Shown: in pieces, positions 13,601 to 23,359 of the stretch | Numbering within the stretch: position 1 is the first letter of the stretch | Layout: every line of letters starts with the position of its first letter | Assembly: GCA_963678705.1 (NCBI GenBank) | Contig: OY783220.1 | Span: 12,421,001-12,485,000, forward strand | Direction: 5' to 3' | Source of the DNA: Panorpa germanica | Lineage: Eukaryota; Arthropoda; Insecta; Mecoptera; Panorpidae | Length of the DNA: 64,000 bases | The notes under the pieces: model-generated | The model's input: the letters and a program-made list of their open reading frames with translations, nothing else | The model's database searches: none | What the model was told of the DNA's origin: nothing | Program-made: the position numbers and the translations under genes

Positions 13601-13914
13601 TCTTTGGTTTAATTTTTCAAATGGGTGTTTTTGAATTTTGTTTTGTTTCTAATCCTATACGACAAGGTACCGTAACTCTTTTAAATATACTTTTAATATT
13701 TTTTTTTACACATTTATCACAAACATAATTAATTCATATTCATTTTCATATTCTATGTACTAGAAGTACGTATAGATGATAGCCTATATATTAGGTGTAT
13801 ATGAATTTTTAAAATACATTTAAAAAGTGATCTAAAAGTGTTTTTTTACGTAGATTTTACATAACACATTTATTAATTCACATTAAATTGATATGTATTT
13901 TGATTTGGTGTTTT

Positions 13915-13966
13915 GTATCGATAAGCAACAGTTTGTAAAGTTAAACAAACAACTCCTTATCGATAC
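13915..13966. repeat. short inverted repeat around GTATCGATAAG
   Basis: GTATCGATAAG (13915-13925) and CTTATCGATAC (13956-13966) pair perfectly. An inner GTTTGT/ACAAAC pair extends the stem after a small internal loop. Role unknown. Confidence 0.5.
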
Positions 13967-14757
13967 TTAGATTATATTAGTAATAGACAATAGTAGAATA
14001 TATAGACGCATAATTAGATATATGATTTGAACTGTTTACTAGTTAACGTCGAAACATTATTCTATCTCTTTTTCTCTTACAAATCACCATTGACTCTACA
14101 AATGTAAGAAGAGATTACATTTTTTTATAATCCCTACTTAATGGTCGGCTGCTGATAAGTTTTAGCAATTCATTTTACATTTATCTTGCCCATGCTACTG
14201 TTGCTACTCTCACAATTCAAAGCGAGGATTTAAGCACATTGCAGTAGCATGCTATTTAAAGGTAACATGAATTCAATATGATAAACATTTTTCTTAGACA
14301 TTTCATTTTTATATTTGTAACATAAAACTGATTATTTTAAAGTCGCAACACTTTACGATAATGACGTATTAAGTGTTCTCTGCGATTGCCTTATATATGC
14401 TACGTTTCGTCTTAGTGCCATGACTTCACTATCAATCAATCACTACCCTGGAATACTTAATGGGGGTAGTCTAATTTGGGGGTACACGGAACATTTAGAT
14501 ATGTTTTAAATAGAGTTAAATACAATTCACACTTAGAATAGTCTAACATTTACGAAACAAATGTGACGCATCAATTAATTTTGCGCTAGCTTGATCACCA
14601 GCACAAAACGAATTGAAAACAGTACAACGATATATAATTAAAAACATATATATTGTTATATACTTTCCTTTCAAAAAGTGGATGAGTTAATAAATGGATA
14701 ATCGTTAATATATTATAACAATTGACAACTTTCATGTCTTCAATAGTTCAAAGTTAA

Positions 14758-15039
14758 TTTTTATTTCCGAAACCTGCTTCTTTAAGCGCGAAATTTGAAA
14801 GAGTATTTCTTCGTGAGTGGAAAACTCACGAAGAGAAGAAGAAAGGAGTTCTTTATAGGTTGAAGAATTTCGAAGAAGAACGTTCAAGGGTTAATGAATT
14901 GTCTAAAACAGATTGTAGCACTGATATTTTGACTAAGATATACGACCTCATGCCAGTGTCAGGTAGAAATCGATCCTATATCTGTCATTCAATCAGAGCG
15001 ATACAAGGCGCTTACAAATTATACTATTTTGAGGTTTGA
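14758..15039 (+). CDS. unrecognised 93-codon open frame without an early ATG
   Basis: Open from the TAA at 14755-14757 to TGA at 15037-15039. It is rich in charged residues: AKFERVFLREWKTHEEKKKG, then VLYRLKNFEEERSRVNELS, KTDCSTDILTKIYDLMPVS and GRNRSYICHSIRAIQGAY. The only in-frame ATG is in YDLMPVS. CTGCTTCTTTAAG at 14773-14785 could act as a splice acceptor, so this might be an internal exon or a transposon-derived scrap on the plus strand, opposite to prohormone-4. I do not recognise the family. Chance alone would give a few stop-free stretches of this length in a window this AT-rich, so confidence is low. Confidence 0.25.
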   Translation, partial: FLFPKPASLSAKFERVFLREWKTHEEKKKGVLYRLKNFEEERSRVNELSKTDCSTDILTKIYDLMPVSGRNRSYICHSIRAIQGAYKLYYFEV

Positions 15040-16347
15040 CTTAGCAAATTTCGTTTTGTTTTGACTTTGAATAGGTTTGTATCAGACATCGATTTTGATT
15101 AAATCTTTTTTCCATTAAACAATTAATTTTTAGTCTACGTAAACAACAAGCGACCGAATTTCTGTTTCGAATTTGCTTTGTTTCCCAATAAATGTCATTT
15201 GGTGTTCTTCTCACATTTCGCACACCAATCACTAGTTAAATATGCGTTAAACGCATCGATTACTGATACAAATAATAAACATATTTCACAAATTTGAAAA
15301 TGTTATTGTAGGGGATGATAGCAACATTATATACCATATATATGAAAAATAAATTGAATTTAAAGGATAGGATGATGTGATATAGTTTATTTTCATCCCC
15401 TCATCCCCGTATAACAACAACCCATCTACGTATGAAATATGAGAGATTGTTATATGGGAATTGTAGGAGTCTGACAGGTTGTTGCTTGAATACGAAACGA
15501 GTACGAATACAGGACGAGTTTAGTAATAGATAGGGTTGTGTTTCATACAGGGAAGGAACGTGCAGCCGAGAGAGTGTGATGGAAGATATATCACACGGGG
15601 AGGTTAAACAAGGAGGATAAAAATGAAAATAAATTGTAAAAATTACACTGTTAATTTGTAAAGTATAAAAAATTACATGAAAATCATTGGAATTTGTCTG
15701 ATAATAAGTGACAATGATATTTAGAAGGAAAATAAGTACAGAGATCTTGATGCGGGTCTCTTGGTGTACACCTTTATAGTATTTTAATGTAATTTCGTAT
15801 ACTTTGAACATAATATGTCAAATGAACGCATATTTCTAATGTATGAACCGTCAACTTGTGATTGCCATTTCATTAAATGGATTCAATGCAGAACGCGCAA
15901 GTGAGTTGATTCCACTAATATGTAGTTTCCAGAACTATGCTTAATTATTCACGGAGTTTTAGCATAGTAAAGATAACGGTTGAATAATGAAGACCTGGGG
16001 CTTAAACGCGTCACTCTAAATAAGATGGTTTGAAGTTCATTCCATAATATATGTACGAACAAACTCATTTCCATTCAAAATACTATTCCAGTAGTTTGTG
16101 GATGATTAGCTAAATGTGTCATTAATATGCCATTAAATTTCCATCAATTACTTGGGTTTTCTTGGGTTAGTTGTATGCATTACATTAGAGAGGTGCGTTC
16201 ATGTGACAATGAATCTTAAATAAAAATAAATTGAACTTACTTTCTATAATTGTAGGAATCATAGGGTAAATAGGAATAAAAACCTGGATTGATTGGTGCT
16301 CTCGGCAAGGGGTGAACAAAGTAGTACGAAGCAGGTTCCGGTGCTAT
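15040..16347 (-). other. 3' UTR and downstream flank of prohormone-4
   Basis: Sequence after the TGA stop. On the minus strand an ATTAAA-type signal lies near 15783 and an AATAAA near 15388; which one is used cannot be told by eye. A 136-codon minus-strand open frame (15401-15811) lies here, but it resembles nothing known and its codon use is that of AT-rich noncoding DNA. Confidence 0.4.
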
Positions 16348-16541
16348 TCAATCCAGGAATCCGGTATTAACCAGTTTCTCCAGGAAAAATTTGACGTCTC
16401 CAAGTTCTGAGTCTTTAATTCCAAGAGATTTTAACATTCCCAAATCACCATTCTCAACTGCCATAAACACAGAACGTAGATGCTCAAGATCAGAACGGAG
16501 CAAATGCATTGCAGCCCCGAAATCTTCGATTGTCTGCGATT
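16348..16541 (-). CDS. prohormone-4 last coding exon with stop codon
   Basis: The acceptor TTGTTACAG precedes the exon, and the first two bases complete a Glu codon. The frame reads ESQTIEDFGAAMHLLRSD, LEHLRSVFMAVENGDLG, MLKSLGIKDSELGDVKFF and LEKLVNTGFLD, then TGA at 16350-16348. This tail is the most conserved part of insect prohormone-4 that I can recall, and no residue looks broken. It contains no further dibasic pair, so it would stay as one long C-terminal product. An upstream in-frame Met at 16563 lies in the intron and is not a real start. Confidence 0.93.
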
Positions 16542-19500
16542 CTGTAACAAGAGGAAATGACATGTGAAGCGTCGTACTAAGTCGGGTGGGTTGAGATAGA
16601 ACTTTTGATGTTTTATTTTACCTGATAGAGCGATGGCAACTTTCTCCACACCCCCTAATGGAGCCAGAGCATCTCGGGCTTTGCTGCCGAACAGTTTCTC
16701 CAGATAATTAGGCCCGTGACTCGCCAGTAGAGATTGGAGGAAGCTCGCCGTTTCCTCTACAGGGGGTCGTTTGGCTAAAAAGAAATACCTATTATTATAC
16801 CGGTCTATTACAGGCTAGGGGCTCGTATTTTTACGCACAGTATACTCTCTAGCATAGTATACTCCAAGACAAAATACTCTTTGGATTAAAATTTAATGAA
16901 TTTAATCACAAAATGTATTTAGACTCTGTCAATTGAACTGATTCCAATTAAACTGTTTAATTGAATGTTCAAAATACATTAACATATAAACCTTGTACAT
17001 TATTTGTTAGGGAGGGGAGGTCAGGTTTCAACTTTATTGTATTGTACAACATATTAAGTTTATTGTGTAAAAATTTAAAGTGAATTGGAGTAAAACTGTC
17101 GGAGATATAGAGTTTTAAATCTTCACCTCTCTGGTCTGCTTTGAAACTATTAAATGCGTTTTCTCACACATAGCTTTTTCAGAGTAGGTGTCCTCTCTAG
17201 CTCAAAATCTACTGGACTGATCCTTTTGAAATTTTGCACACTCTTTCTTTACATAAATGCTGAGGTAACGCTGTCGAGTTCTTTTTAATTTTTTAATTTT
17301 AACGTATTTAAAAATAACAAAGTTTCTGATTTTTTTCATGAAAAATCGGTATTTTGGCTATTAACTGCTGTAAAAAATTGAAAAATCAATAAAAAAGGAA
17401 AAAACTCGACAGCGTTACCTGCAGAAACTTATCAACTAATGAAATCATTTTGGTTTTTTGATTTCAGAAAATTTAGTGATGAGTTATGAGTGGCACCGCA
17501 ATGTTACTTTTTTGTGACATCTGCGGAGATTCGCTGTTAATGCCTCATTTCTTGATATTTATTTATGAAAATTTCACAATGTATTCTTCAAATGTAATTT
17601 TATCATTTAGTAATTATAGAAATAATTATGTATTAACTGTGTCGTCAAAAAGCATTAACGAAAATATGCTTCTTTTTTATCGTTTTGAACTTAAATATGA
17701 ATAAGAAATGAAAGTATATTGACAGTGTATATCCATTTTAAATATCCGGTGTACGTTGAGCTCAATACCTGGTGTTATAAGTTTATGAAAATATGCCACC
17801 ACCAATTTAAAGGTTCTTATATAGGCGCAACCTTTGACAATGAAACATCCCCTTTGTTCAATCCCCAATTTATCCCAGTATATTTAAATCTAAACTTGGA
17901 AATATCATTTTAAACCACAAGAGATAAAAACAATATATTGTTTATCATCTCAAACCTTCACAAAGATCGTGTGCGTGTTGTTTTAGAACAACATTTAACC
18001 AACACAAAGTGATGGATTTAAAATATATGAAATTAATTTTGGATGCTACAAGAAACGGATAGCAAAGTAGTGGCGGACTAGGCGTTCAAGTAAACGTGAC
18101 AGAGGTCTCTATAGAATCCAGTACGATTCATCAGAGACGCATCTGACACTTTTCCCAATTCGTCACTCTACGTACAGGTAGGATTATAATAATGAGGTTA
18201 CCGGAAACGATGATGATATCTTCAAACAACATTTTGATTGCTTTCTGTAGGTATAGACGGTGTTTTGGATACGAAACGACAACATAACGTGGAGAACAAA
18301 GACAATTTCATATTGAAACATATACTAGTAGAGCAAAATCTCAGAGCCGGTGCAGACATCACTTATTTTCTGATGAACAAAATGTGTAAGATTGAAGGAT
18401 TGAAGCAATGAAGGTTGACAAGAATCGTACTAGATTTAGAAAAATTGTTTGTCTTTGTGTTTATACATTTTCGAAACAATATTTCTTTAACATGAAATTT
18501 TAATCTATAAATAGCAGGGTATTTCTTTCTGTTCGTGAATCTGGCGTCAATGTCATTTGCAGCCAGTTACAACATGTTCACTTCGGTAAACAAACATCTG
18601 TACCAAATGTATAGCCCAACACATCAGAACCAGCTGTGAACACGAAGTTCTTTGTTGTCCGATTCCTCCATCGAGTCAGTGAAATCGAAAATAATCCAAC
18701 ACAATTTACTATTACATCTATAGATATATTCCAATGAAAAATAATTTCGTAATATTACGTAGAATTACAAGTTCAACGTGAATTAATATTATTTCGGTAA
18801 ACTCTTTGTTTTTTTTCAATTTATAATAAACAGTTGCTATTTTCTCTTTGTTTTCATTTATTGTACAAATTTTATTTATATTTGTATTATATTTCTCTGT
18901 TTACTCGCTTGATTCTCTCTTTCCTGGGTGCTACGGTCAGTGTTTGGACAACGTAGCCAACTCGTAGCTCGTAGCGCGTAGCGGGGTTACGCCGTAGCGC
19001 GCTGTAGCAGATATACTCACGTAGCAGAGCATTATTCGAGCTGTACAAAGCTCGTGGAGCAAAGCTCATGAATTATTGACGTTGTTTTAGATCGATAGGT
19101 GGTATCCAGTTACGTGATGGTTCACTTGATAAATTTATTTCACTTTGTTAGTCTGGCTAGAGCTAGCTAGTGCCTGTTTAATGTTTTGTAGCGAATTGTT
19201 TTTCTGGTGGAATGACTTGTTGGACATTTGTTCCTTTAGAAACCGGATGGCAACATGTGGAAGTTTTGATGTTTAAGGAACAGAAGAATATGTTGTGAAT
19301 ATTTAATTAAGATTCGAGTTCATCGTTAAAGGTTATTAAATGTAGGTATGTCAAATATCAAATTACGAGAGTTAATGCCGAGGTAACACTGTCGATTTTT
19401 TTTTTATTTTAACGTATTTTAAAATAACAAAGTTTCTGATTTTTTTCATGAAAAATCGGTATTTTGACTTTTAAGTACTGCAAAAACAAACAGCGTTACT

Positions 19501-22500
19501 TACAGAAACTTATCAACTAATGAAATCATTTTGGTTTTTCGATTTCAGAAAGTCCAGTGATGACTTATGAGTGACAACGCAATGTTACTTTTTTTTGTGG
19601 CATCTGCGGAGATTCGCTGTCAATGCCTCATTTTTTGATATTTATTTATGAAAATTTCACAAAGTATTCTTCAAATGTTATTTTATCATGTAGTAATTAA
19701 AGAAATAATTATATATTAATTGTGTTTTCAAAAAACATTACCAAAAATTTGCTTCGTTTTGACCTTACCCCCTCTCTTAATATGCACTATATTTTATTGC
19801 TATCTGCGTATCTTTATTAATACCTATTGTACCTATACTACAGACTATCAGACTCATAAAACTCCAAGCAAATATGCAAAACGAACATAAAATATCTGCA
19901 AATAACACTAAATATATAATACGTATAAAACGCAACATCGTCTAGACTCCTGTAGTTGTTGTGTGTAGCACAAGTTTAACGTAAGTCGTGAAAATATTAA
20001 CACAATACTAAAAACTTTATGGAAAAGTTAACATGGAATACAGCCAATTACTCAAAACCATATATCTTATTCATAATCGTAACCCGCATAAGTTTGCGAA
20101 GTACTTTGCGAATATTATTATACACAGGTTAACCACAGTACTTGGAAAATACAAAATGTATATATTTACATTTTAAGTAAGGGAATAGGGCTACTAAGAA
20201 CCCTATAATTAACCCAATTTTATTCTAAAACTGTACCTTTTATATGAGAAATGCACTAGAATAAGTCTTTTAAGTACAACGCCTATGTTCGTAACTTTAA
20301 CTTCCAGCTAGAATATATTGAAAAAGTTAAAAAGAAACTTTTAAACATTCATAGAATTCAAAAAGGTTTGCGCCTAAAGAAAACTACAATTGCTACACAA
20401 AGAAACAGGTATTCCGATCCAATTATTTTCCACCGAGAGCTAATGCAAAACGAAATTGAATTTCTTCTTAAAATAGTTTACGTTATAAAGAAAAAATATA
20501 TATATAACCAAATTAAATTATACTATGGTTTAGTTTAGAATTGGAGGGGAATCTTTCGAAATAAGTGAGTTCTAAGATTACAGCTTATAAAACTTTAAAT
20601 TAAAAGTAAACGAAACTTAGAATGAATAATTGAAATGCAGTTTAAGTTGTCACGTAAAGTTTTATTGGTTTATTCAGTACCAAATTGATTTAGCATCCTT
20701 TTTTTATACACGGGTTAAAAAGGATCAGGGAAATGTCTTAGGTCAACCCTCAAATTGGTAGTCGGTGCTCGGTGCTTGAATCAACTTATTGTTTTAGCAA
20801 AAAAACAAAGAAATGTTAGTTTTAACATTTTGTAAAATAATATTTTTCTATTAGATTTTTGAAGATATTAAAGTAGAAAGAATTGCAACTACTAACGGTC
20901 GTGTAAATATCAGAAACCTTTAACTAGGAGATATTTTTTTTACAGCATCTTAATTTACATACTTAAACGAAAACTCCAGGAAATCTAACCTTGCTTTGTT
21001 AGCTTAGCCTTACAAAAAACGATGTCTCAGAAAAAAACAAAAATTCTCGTAGTATGAAATTGATATACAACAAATTTGATATACATATGAATTTTTAATA
21101 GCACATTCTACATATATATGAAATAGACGTATGAAGAATATGAAAAACAAACAAACTCGACAGAAACGCGCAGTTTCTCGTTTCGAGAAATATAATTACA
21201 TTGAAAAATATGAAAGGTTAAAGTTCATACGGTAAGAAATATATATCAGTACCACCAGAACGTTAGAAGCACTTAAATGTGTAACTATTTTAAATTTAGA
21301 GCGCCATTCCTAGGTGGCGTTGATTTCTTCTAAAGACAATTTTACAATTTTACTTCTTAACGATTGAAATTTTTTATCTCTGCTTCCTTTTTTTATTTTA
21401 CGGCGATTTTAACAATATTTATTTGGAAAAGAGCACAGAATGTAAAATACGTAATAATCTTTTACTAATAAATTAATTAAATATGAAACATTATTTAATC
21501 TAGCATTAGAAGCTTCATTAACGTAAGAAAACATGAACTTATATTAAAAGATAACTTTTCTTATGTAATCTTACATAAAATTAACAGCAAAGTGTATACG
21601 TAACTGTGTTTAGCGGTAAGTCTCTGCGCAAAATGCCGCTGTGAGTTTTTTTAATCAAATAATCAGTATTCAATAAATTTTATCGTTTTCGTGAATATAA
21701 AACAATAGTGTGGCACATCTCTACGATCTCGTATATTGTTGATAATAAATTGATTTAATAAAAAGAAACACAGATGCTATTTTATTGCTATCTGCCTCCC
21801 CTACCCTAACTTACCCCTACGCCAGCCAATCTCCAGCATCCCTTGTCATAAAGATGATATTAAAATTTATGAGTTTCTCCGTTATATTGCTGTTATTTTA
21901 ATCTTATATTTTGATAATACAATTCCTCCATAAAAATATCTTAATATAATAATATTTTGTTTCACCCAGTCAGTAAGGGATGCTAGTCGTTCTATTCTTA
22001 AGCTTTGCTCTAACTTTATAAATATTTAAGTGAACTTTACCGTATATTTTGTATTTTGACAGAATTTGCTTTGTGTTCTATTATTTAATGGGATGAATGT
22101 TGTAGTATAGGAACTAGCACTTATATAGAACAAAACTTTATAAGTTTCAGTTAATAAAATTTGCTTTAAATTGATATGTGATAGTTCAAACCACTGTCTT
22201 ATTTACAGGTTTGACAACGAATTTGTTTTTGAGTTATATTTATAGTAAACGTCCACTGTTCACCACGAAATGTAGTCAACGCTTCCGATTTAATGAATGA
22301 AATGATTTAATTTTAATGGAATATTATTGCAACGTCATCAAAGAGTGTGTGCGCAAAATTGCAGCTCGATAGCTTATCAGAAAAGAGTCGACAAGTATGA
22401 AAATATAAATACTAATACAAATAATAGATTCTAATAGCAATAAAATAGGTTACTTAAGAAACGTCAAACGGTCAAAACGATTAAATAAAAGTATATTTTC

Positions 22501-23359
22501 GATAATGTTTTTTGACGACACAGTTAATATATAATTATTTCTATAATTACTACATGATAAAATAACATTTGAAGAATACTTTGTGAAATTTTCATAAATA
22601 AATATCAAGAAATAAGGCATTGACAGCGAATCTCCGCAGACGTCACAAAAAAAAGTAACATTGCGGTGCCACTCATAACTCATCACTGGATTTTCTGAAT
22701 TCGAAAAACCAAAATGATTTCATTAGTTGATAAGTTTCTGCAGGTAACGCTGTCGAGTTTTTCTTTTTTTATTGATTTTTCAATTTTTTACAGCACTAAA
22801 AAGTCAAAATAGCGATTTTTTATGAAAAAAATTAGAAACTTTGTTATTTTAAAATACGTTAAAATTAAAAAATTAAAAAAGACTTAACAGTGTTACCTCG
22901 GAATTTATGTAAAGAAAGAGTGTGCAAAATTTTAAAAGAATCGGTCCAGTAGATTTTGGGCTAGAGTGGACACCAACTTTGAAAAAGCTATGTGTGAGAA
23001 ACCGCATTTAAAAGTTTCAAAGTAACACGAAAGTGGACCAGAGAGGTGAAGACTTAAAACTCTATATCTCCGACAGTTTTACTCCAATCGACTTCAAATT
23101 TTTACACAATAAACTTAATATGTTGTACAATAATATAAATAAAAATATTATCTTCCATCACATTCTACACACAATAATTTCGTTAATGCTATCCCTTTCT
23201 CTCTCAATAGCTTTTCAATAAACATACCTGCAGTACACAGCCGTGAGTCCTCATCGTACCCATCCGGACAATCTGGGGCTCCGTCGCACAAGTACTGAAT
23301 GGAGATGCAATTGCCATCTCCGGGACACTTAAATGGCTCGTATGGGTGGCAGGCTCCAT
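16348..23359 (-). CDS. prohormone-4-like neuropeptide precursor, C-terminal three exons (partial gene)
   Basis: Three minus-strand exons (23359-23228, 16774-16622, 16541-16348) join in frame with GT-AG boundaries and phase-1 junctions. Seen directly: an LDL-receptor class A repeat with six cysteines, then a Lys-Arg pair opening the second exon, then a long acidic, helical-looking tail ending in TGFLD and a TGA stop. From knowledge of the family, insect prohormone-4 has exactly this order (LDLa, KRPPVEE region, tail with ESQTIEDFGA and SLGIKDSELGD) and is a secreted neuropeptide precursor cleaved at dibasic sites. The signal peptide and the N-terminal short peptide should be on upstream exons; I searched by eye for the expected RFYGHF codons above 23.4 kb and found none, so the gene may run past the window. 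Function as a secreted precursor is inferred from the family; the receptor is unknown to me. Confidence in the family is high. Confidence 0.93.
16542..16621 (-). other. 80 bp phase-1 intron of prohormone-4
   Basis: Canonical GT...AG on the minus strand (donor GTAAAATAAAAC, acceptor TTACAG). It is AT-rich, with a pyrimidine-rich tract (CATTTCCTCTTG) before the acceptor. The short size contrasts with the next intron upstream. Confidence 0.9.
16622..16774 (-). CDS. prohormone-4 middle exon with dibasic site
   Basis: This 153 bp exon has an acceptor TTTTTAG directly before it and a donor GTAAAA after it. It completes an Ala codon with the preceding exon and then reads KRPPVEETASFLQSLLAS, followed by HGPNYLEKLFGSKARDA and LAPLGGVEKVAIALS. 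The Lys-Arg pair immediately after the LDLa domain is a candidate prohormone convertase site, and a second basic stretch (SKAR) lies in the middle. The match to the known insect protein is nearly continuous. Both flanking introns are phase 1. An 80 bp intron separates it from the last exon. Confidence 0.93.
17020..17700 (+). repeat. R family copy R2 (inside prohormone-4 intron)
   Basis: Begins CAGGTTTCAACTTTATTGTA and ends in TATCGTTTTGAACTTA. It carries both ends of the inner module (GAGGTAACGCTGTCGAG near 17260 and ACTCGACAGCGTTACCT near 17404). The open frame is shifted at its start because the T-run before TGTGAC is six long instead of eight, giving MSGTAMLLFCDICGDS instead of MSYEWHRNVTFFCD. 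Confidence 0.87.
18905..19060. repeat. GTAGC/GCTAC-rich patch
   Basis: Dense CGTAGC words (ACGTAGCCAACTCGTAGC, TCGTAGCGCGTAGCGGGG, CCGTAGCGCGCTGTAGC) raise local GC and CpG well above the neighbourhood. The 60-codon minus-strand frame over it is a by-product. A related patch lies at 52410-52530. Confidence 0.6.
19357..19374. mobile_element. terminal relic of the 25 kb inverted-repeat element
   Basis: ATCAAATTACGAGAGTTAA carries 15 bases of the terminus of the pair at 25.1-25.6 kb and stops exactly where R3 begins. Confidence 0.5.
19375..19790 (+). repeat. R family copy R3, 5'-truncated (inside prohormone-4 intron)
   Basis: Starts at TGCCGAGGTAACACTGTCG, so the first ~250 bp of the family are missing. 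It runs through to CGTTTTGACCTTACCCCC. The frame region contains changes such as TGACTTATGAGTGACAACG that break the usual start. It abuts an 18 bp relic of another element at 19357-19374. Confidence 0.83.
22462..23150 (-). repeat. R family copy R4, next to the LDLa exon
   Basis: Near full length with an intact frame (22450-22686, minus strand: MMSYEWHRNVTFFCDVCG, then DSLSMPYFLIFIYENF). It lies in the prohormone-4 intron in the same orientation as the gene, and its far end is about 78 bp from the exon donor at 23227. The end with ACTCCAATCGACTTC and TTAATATGTTGTACAATAA is clear at 23086-23133. Confidence 0.88.
23228..23359 (-). CDS. prohormone-4 exon encoding the LDLa domain
   Basis: This 132 bp exon has an acceptor TTATTTCAG just upstream (minus strand, 23360-23361 read as AG) and a donor GTATGT at 23227-23222. 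It begins two bases into a codon and ends one base into the next, so it is a symmetric 1-1 exon. It reads GACHPYEPFKCPGDG, then NCISIQYLCDGAPDC, then PDGYDEDSRLCTA. All six cysteines of an LDL-receptor class A repeat are present, as are the acidic calcium-binding residues (CDGxPDCxDGYDE). An open frame runs through both splice sites but diverges from the family outside them, which fixes the boundaries. Repeat R4 ends about 78 bp beyond the donor. Confidence 0.94.

Larger units (their letters stand above)
8421..14757. other. long AT-rich stretch without a recognised gene
   Basis: Apart from the possible element at 10283-10650 and the inverted repeat at 13915, I see only AT-rich runs, such as the TATATA tracts at 11800-11850. 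A TACACCCTGT word at 9156 resembles a mariner-type end but has no partner. The plus-strand 65-codon frame at 12918-13115 has no recognisable features. Confidence 0.4.
16775..23227 (-). other. 6.45 kb phase-1 intron of prohormone-4, loaded with repeats
   Basis: It lies between the LDLa exon and the middle exon. It holds repeat copies R2 (17.0-17.7 kb), R3 (19.4-19.8 kb) and R4 (22.5-23.15 kb), a relic of the 25 kb inverted-repeat element at 19357, and a cluster of GTAGC/GCTAC words near 18.95-19.05 kb. The remaining AT-rich sequence (19.8-22.46 kb) shows nothing I can name. No additional prohormone-4-like exon was seen inside. Confidence 0.85.

Noticed and set aside
15401..15811. 136-codon minus-strand frame downstream of prohormone-4
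   Set aside because: No recognisable motif, Phe/Ile/Tyr-rich filler composition, and it lies where the 3' UTR or flank is expected. A transcript or homolog would be needed.
16431..16649. 72-codon minus-strand frame across the short prohormone-4 intron
   Set aside because: It reads through the intron and then out of frame with the last exon; the spliced reading matches the family.
18905..19060. CRISPR-like or regular array from the repeated GTAGC words
   Set aside because: The words are only about six bases long with irregular spacing and no spacers of constant length; the genome is an animal one.
22450..22686. The ~70-codon R-family frame as a host gene
   Set aside because: It recurs in eight dispersed copies, with amino-acid-changing differences, a frameshifting T-run and one deletion, so it is part of a repeat.
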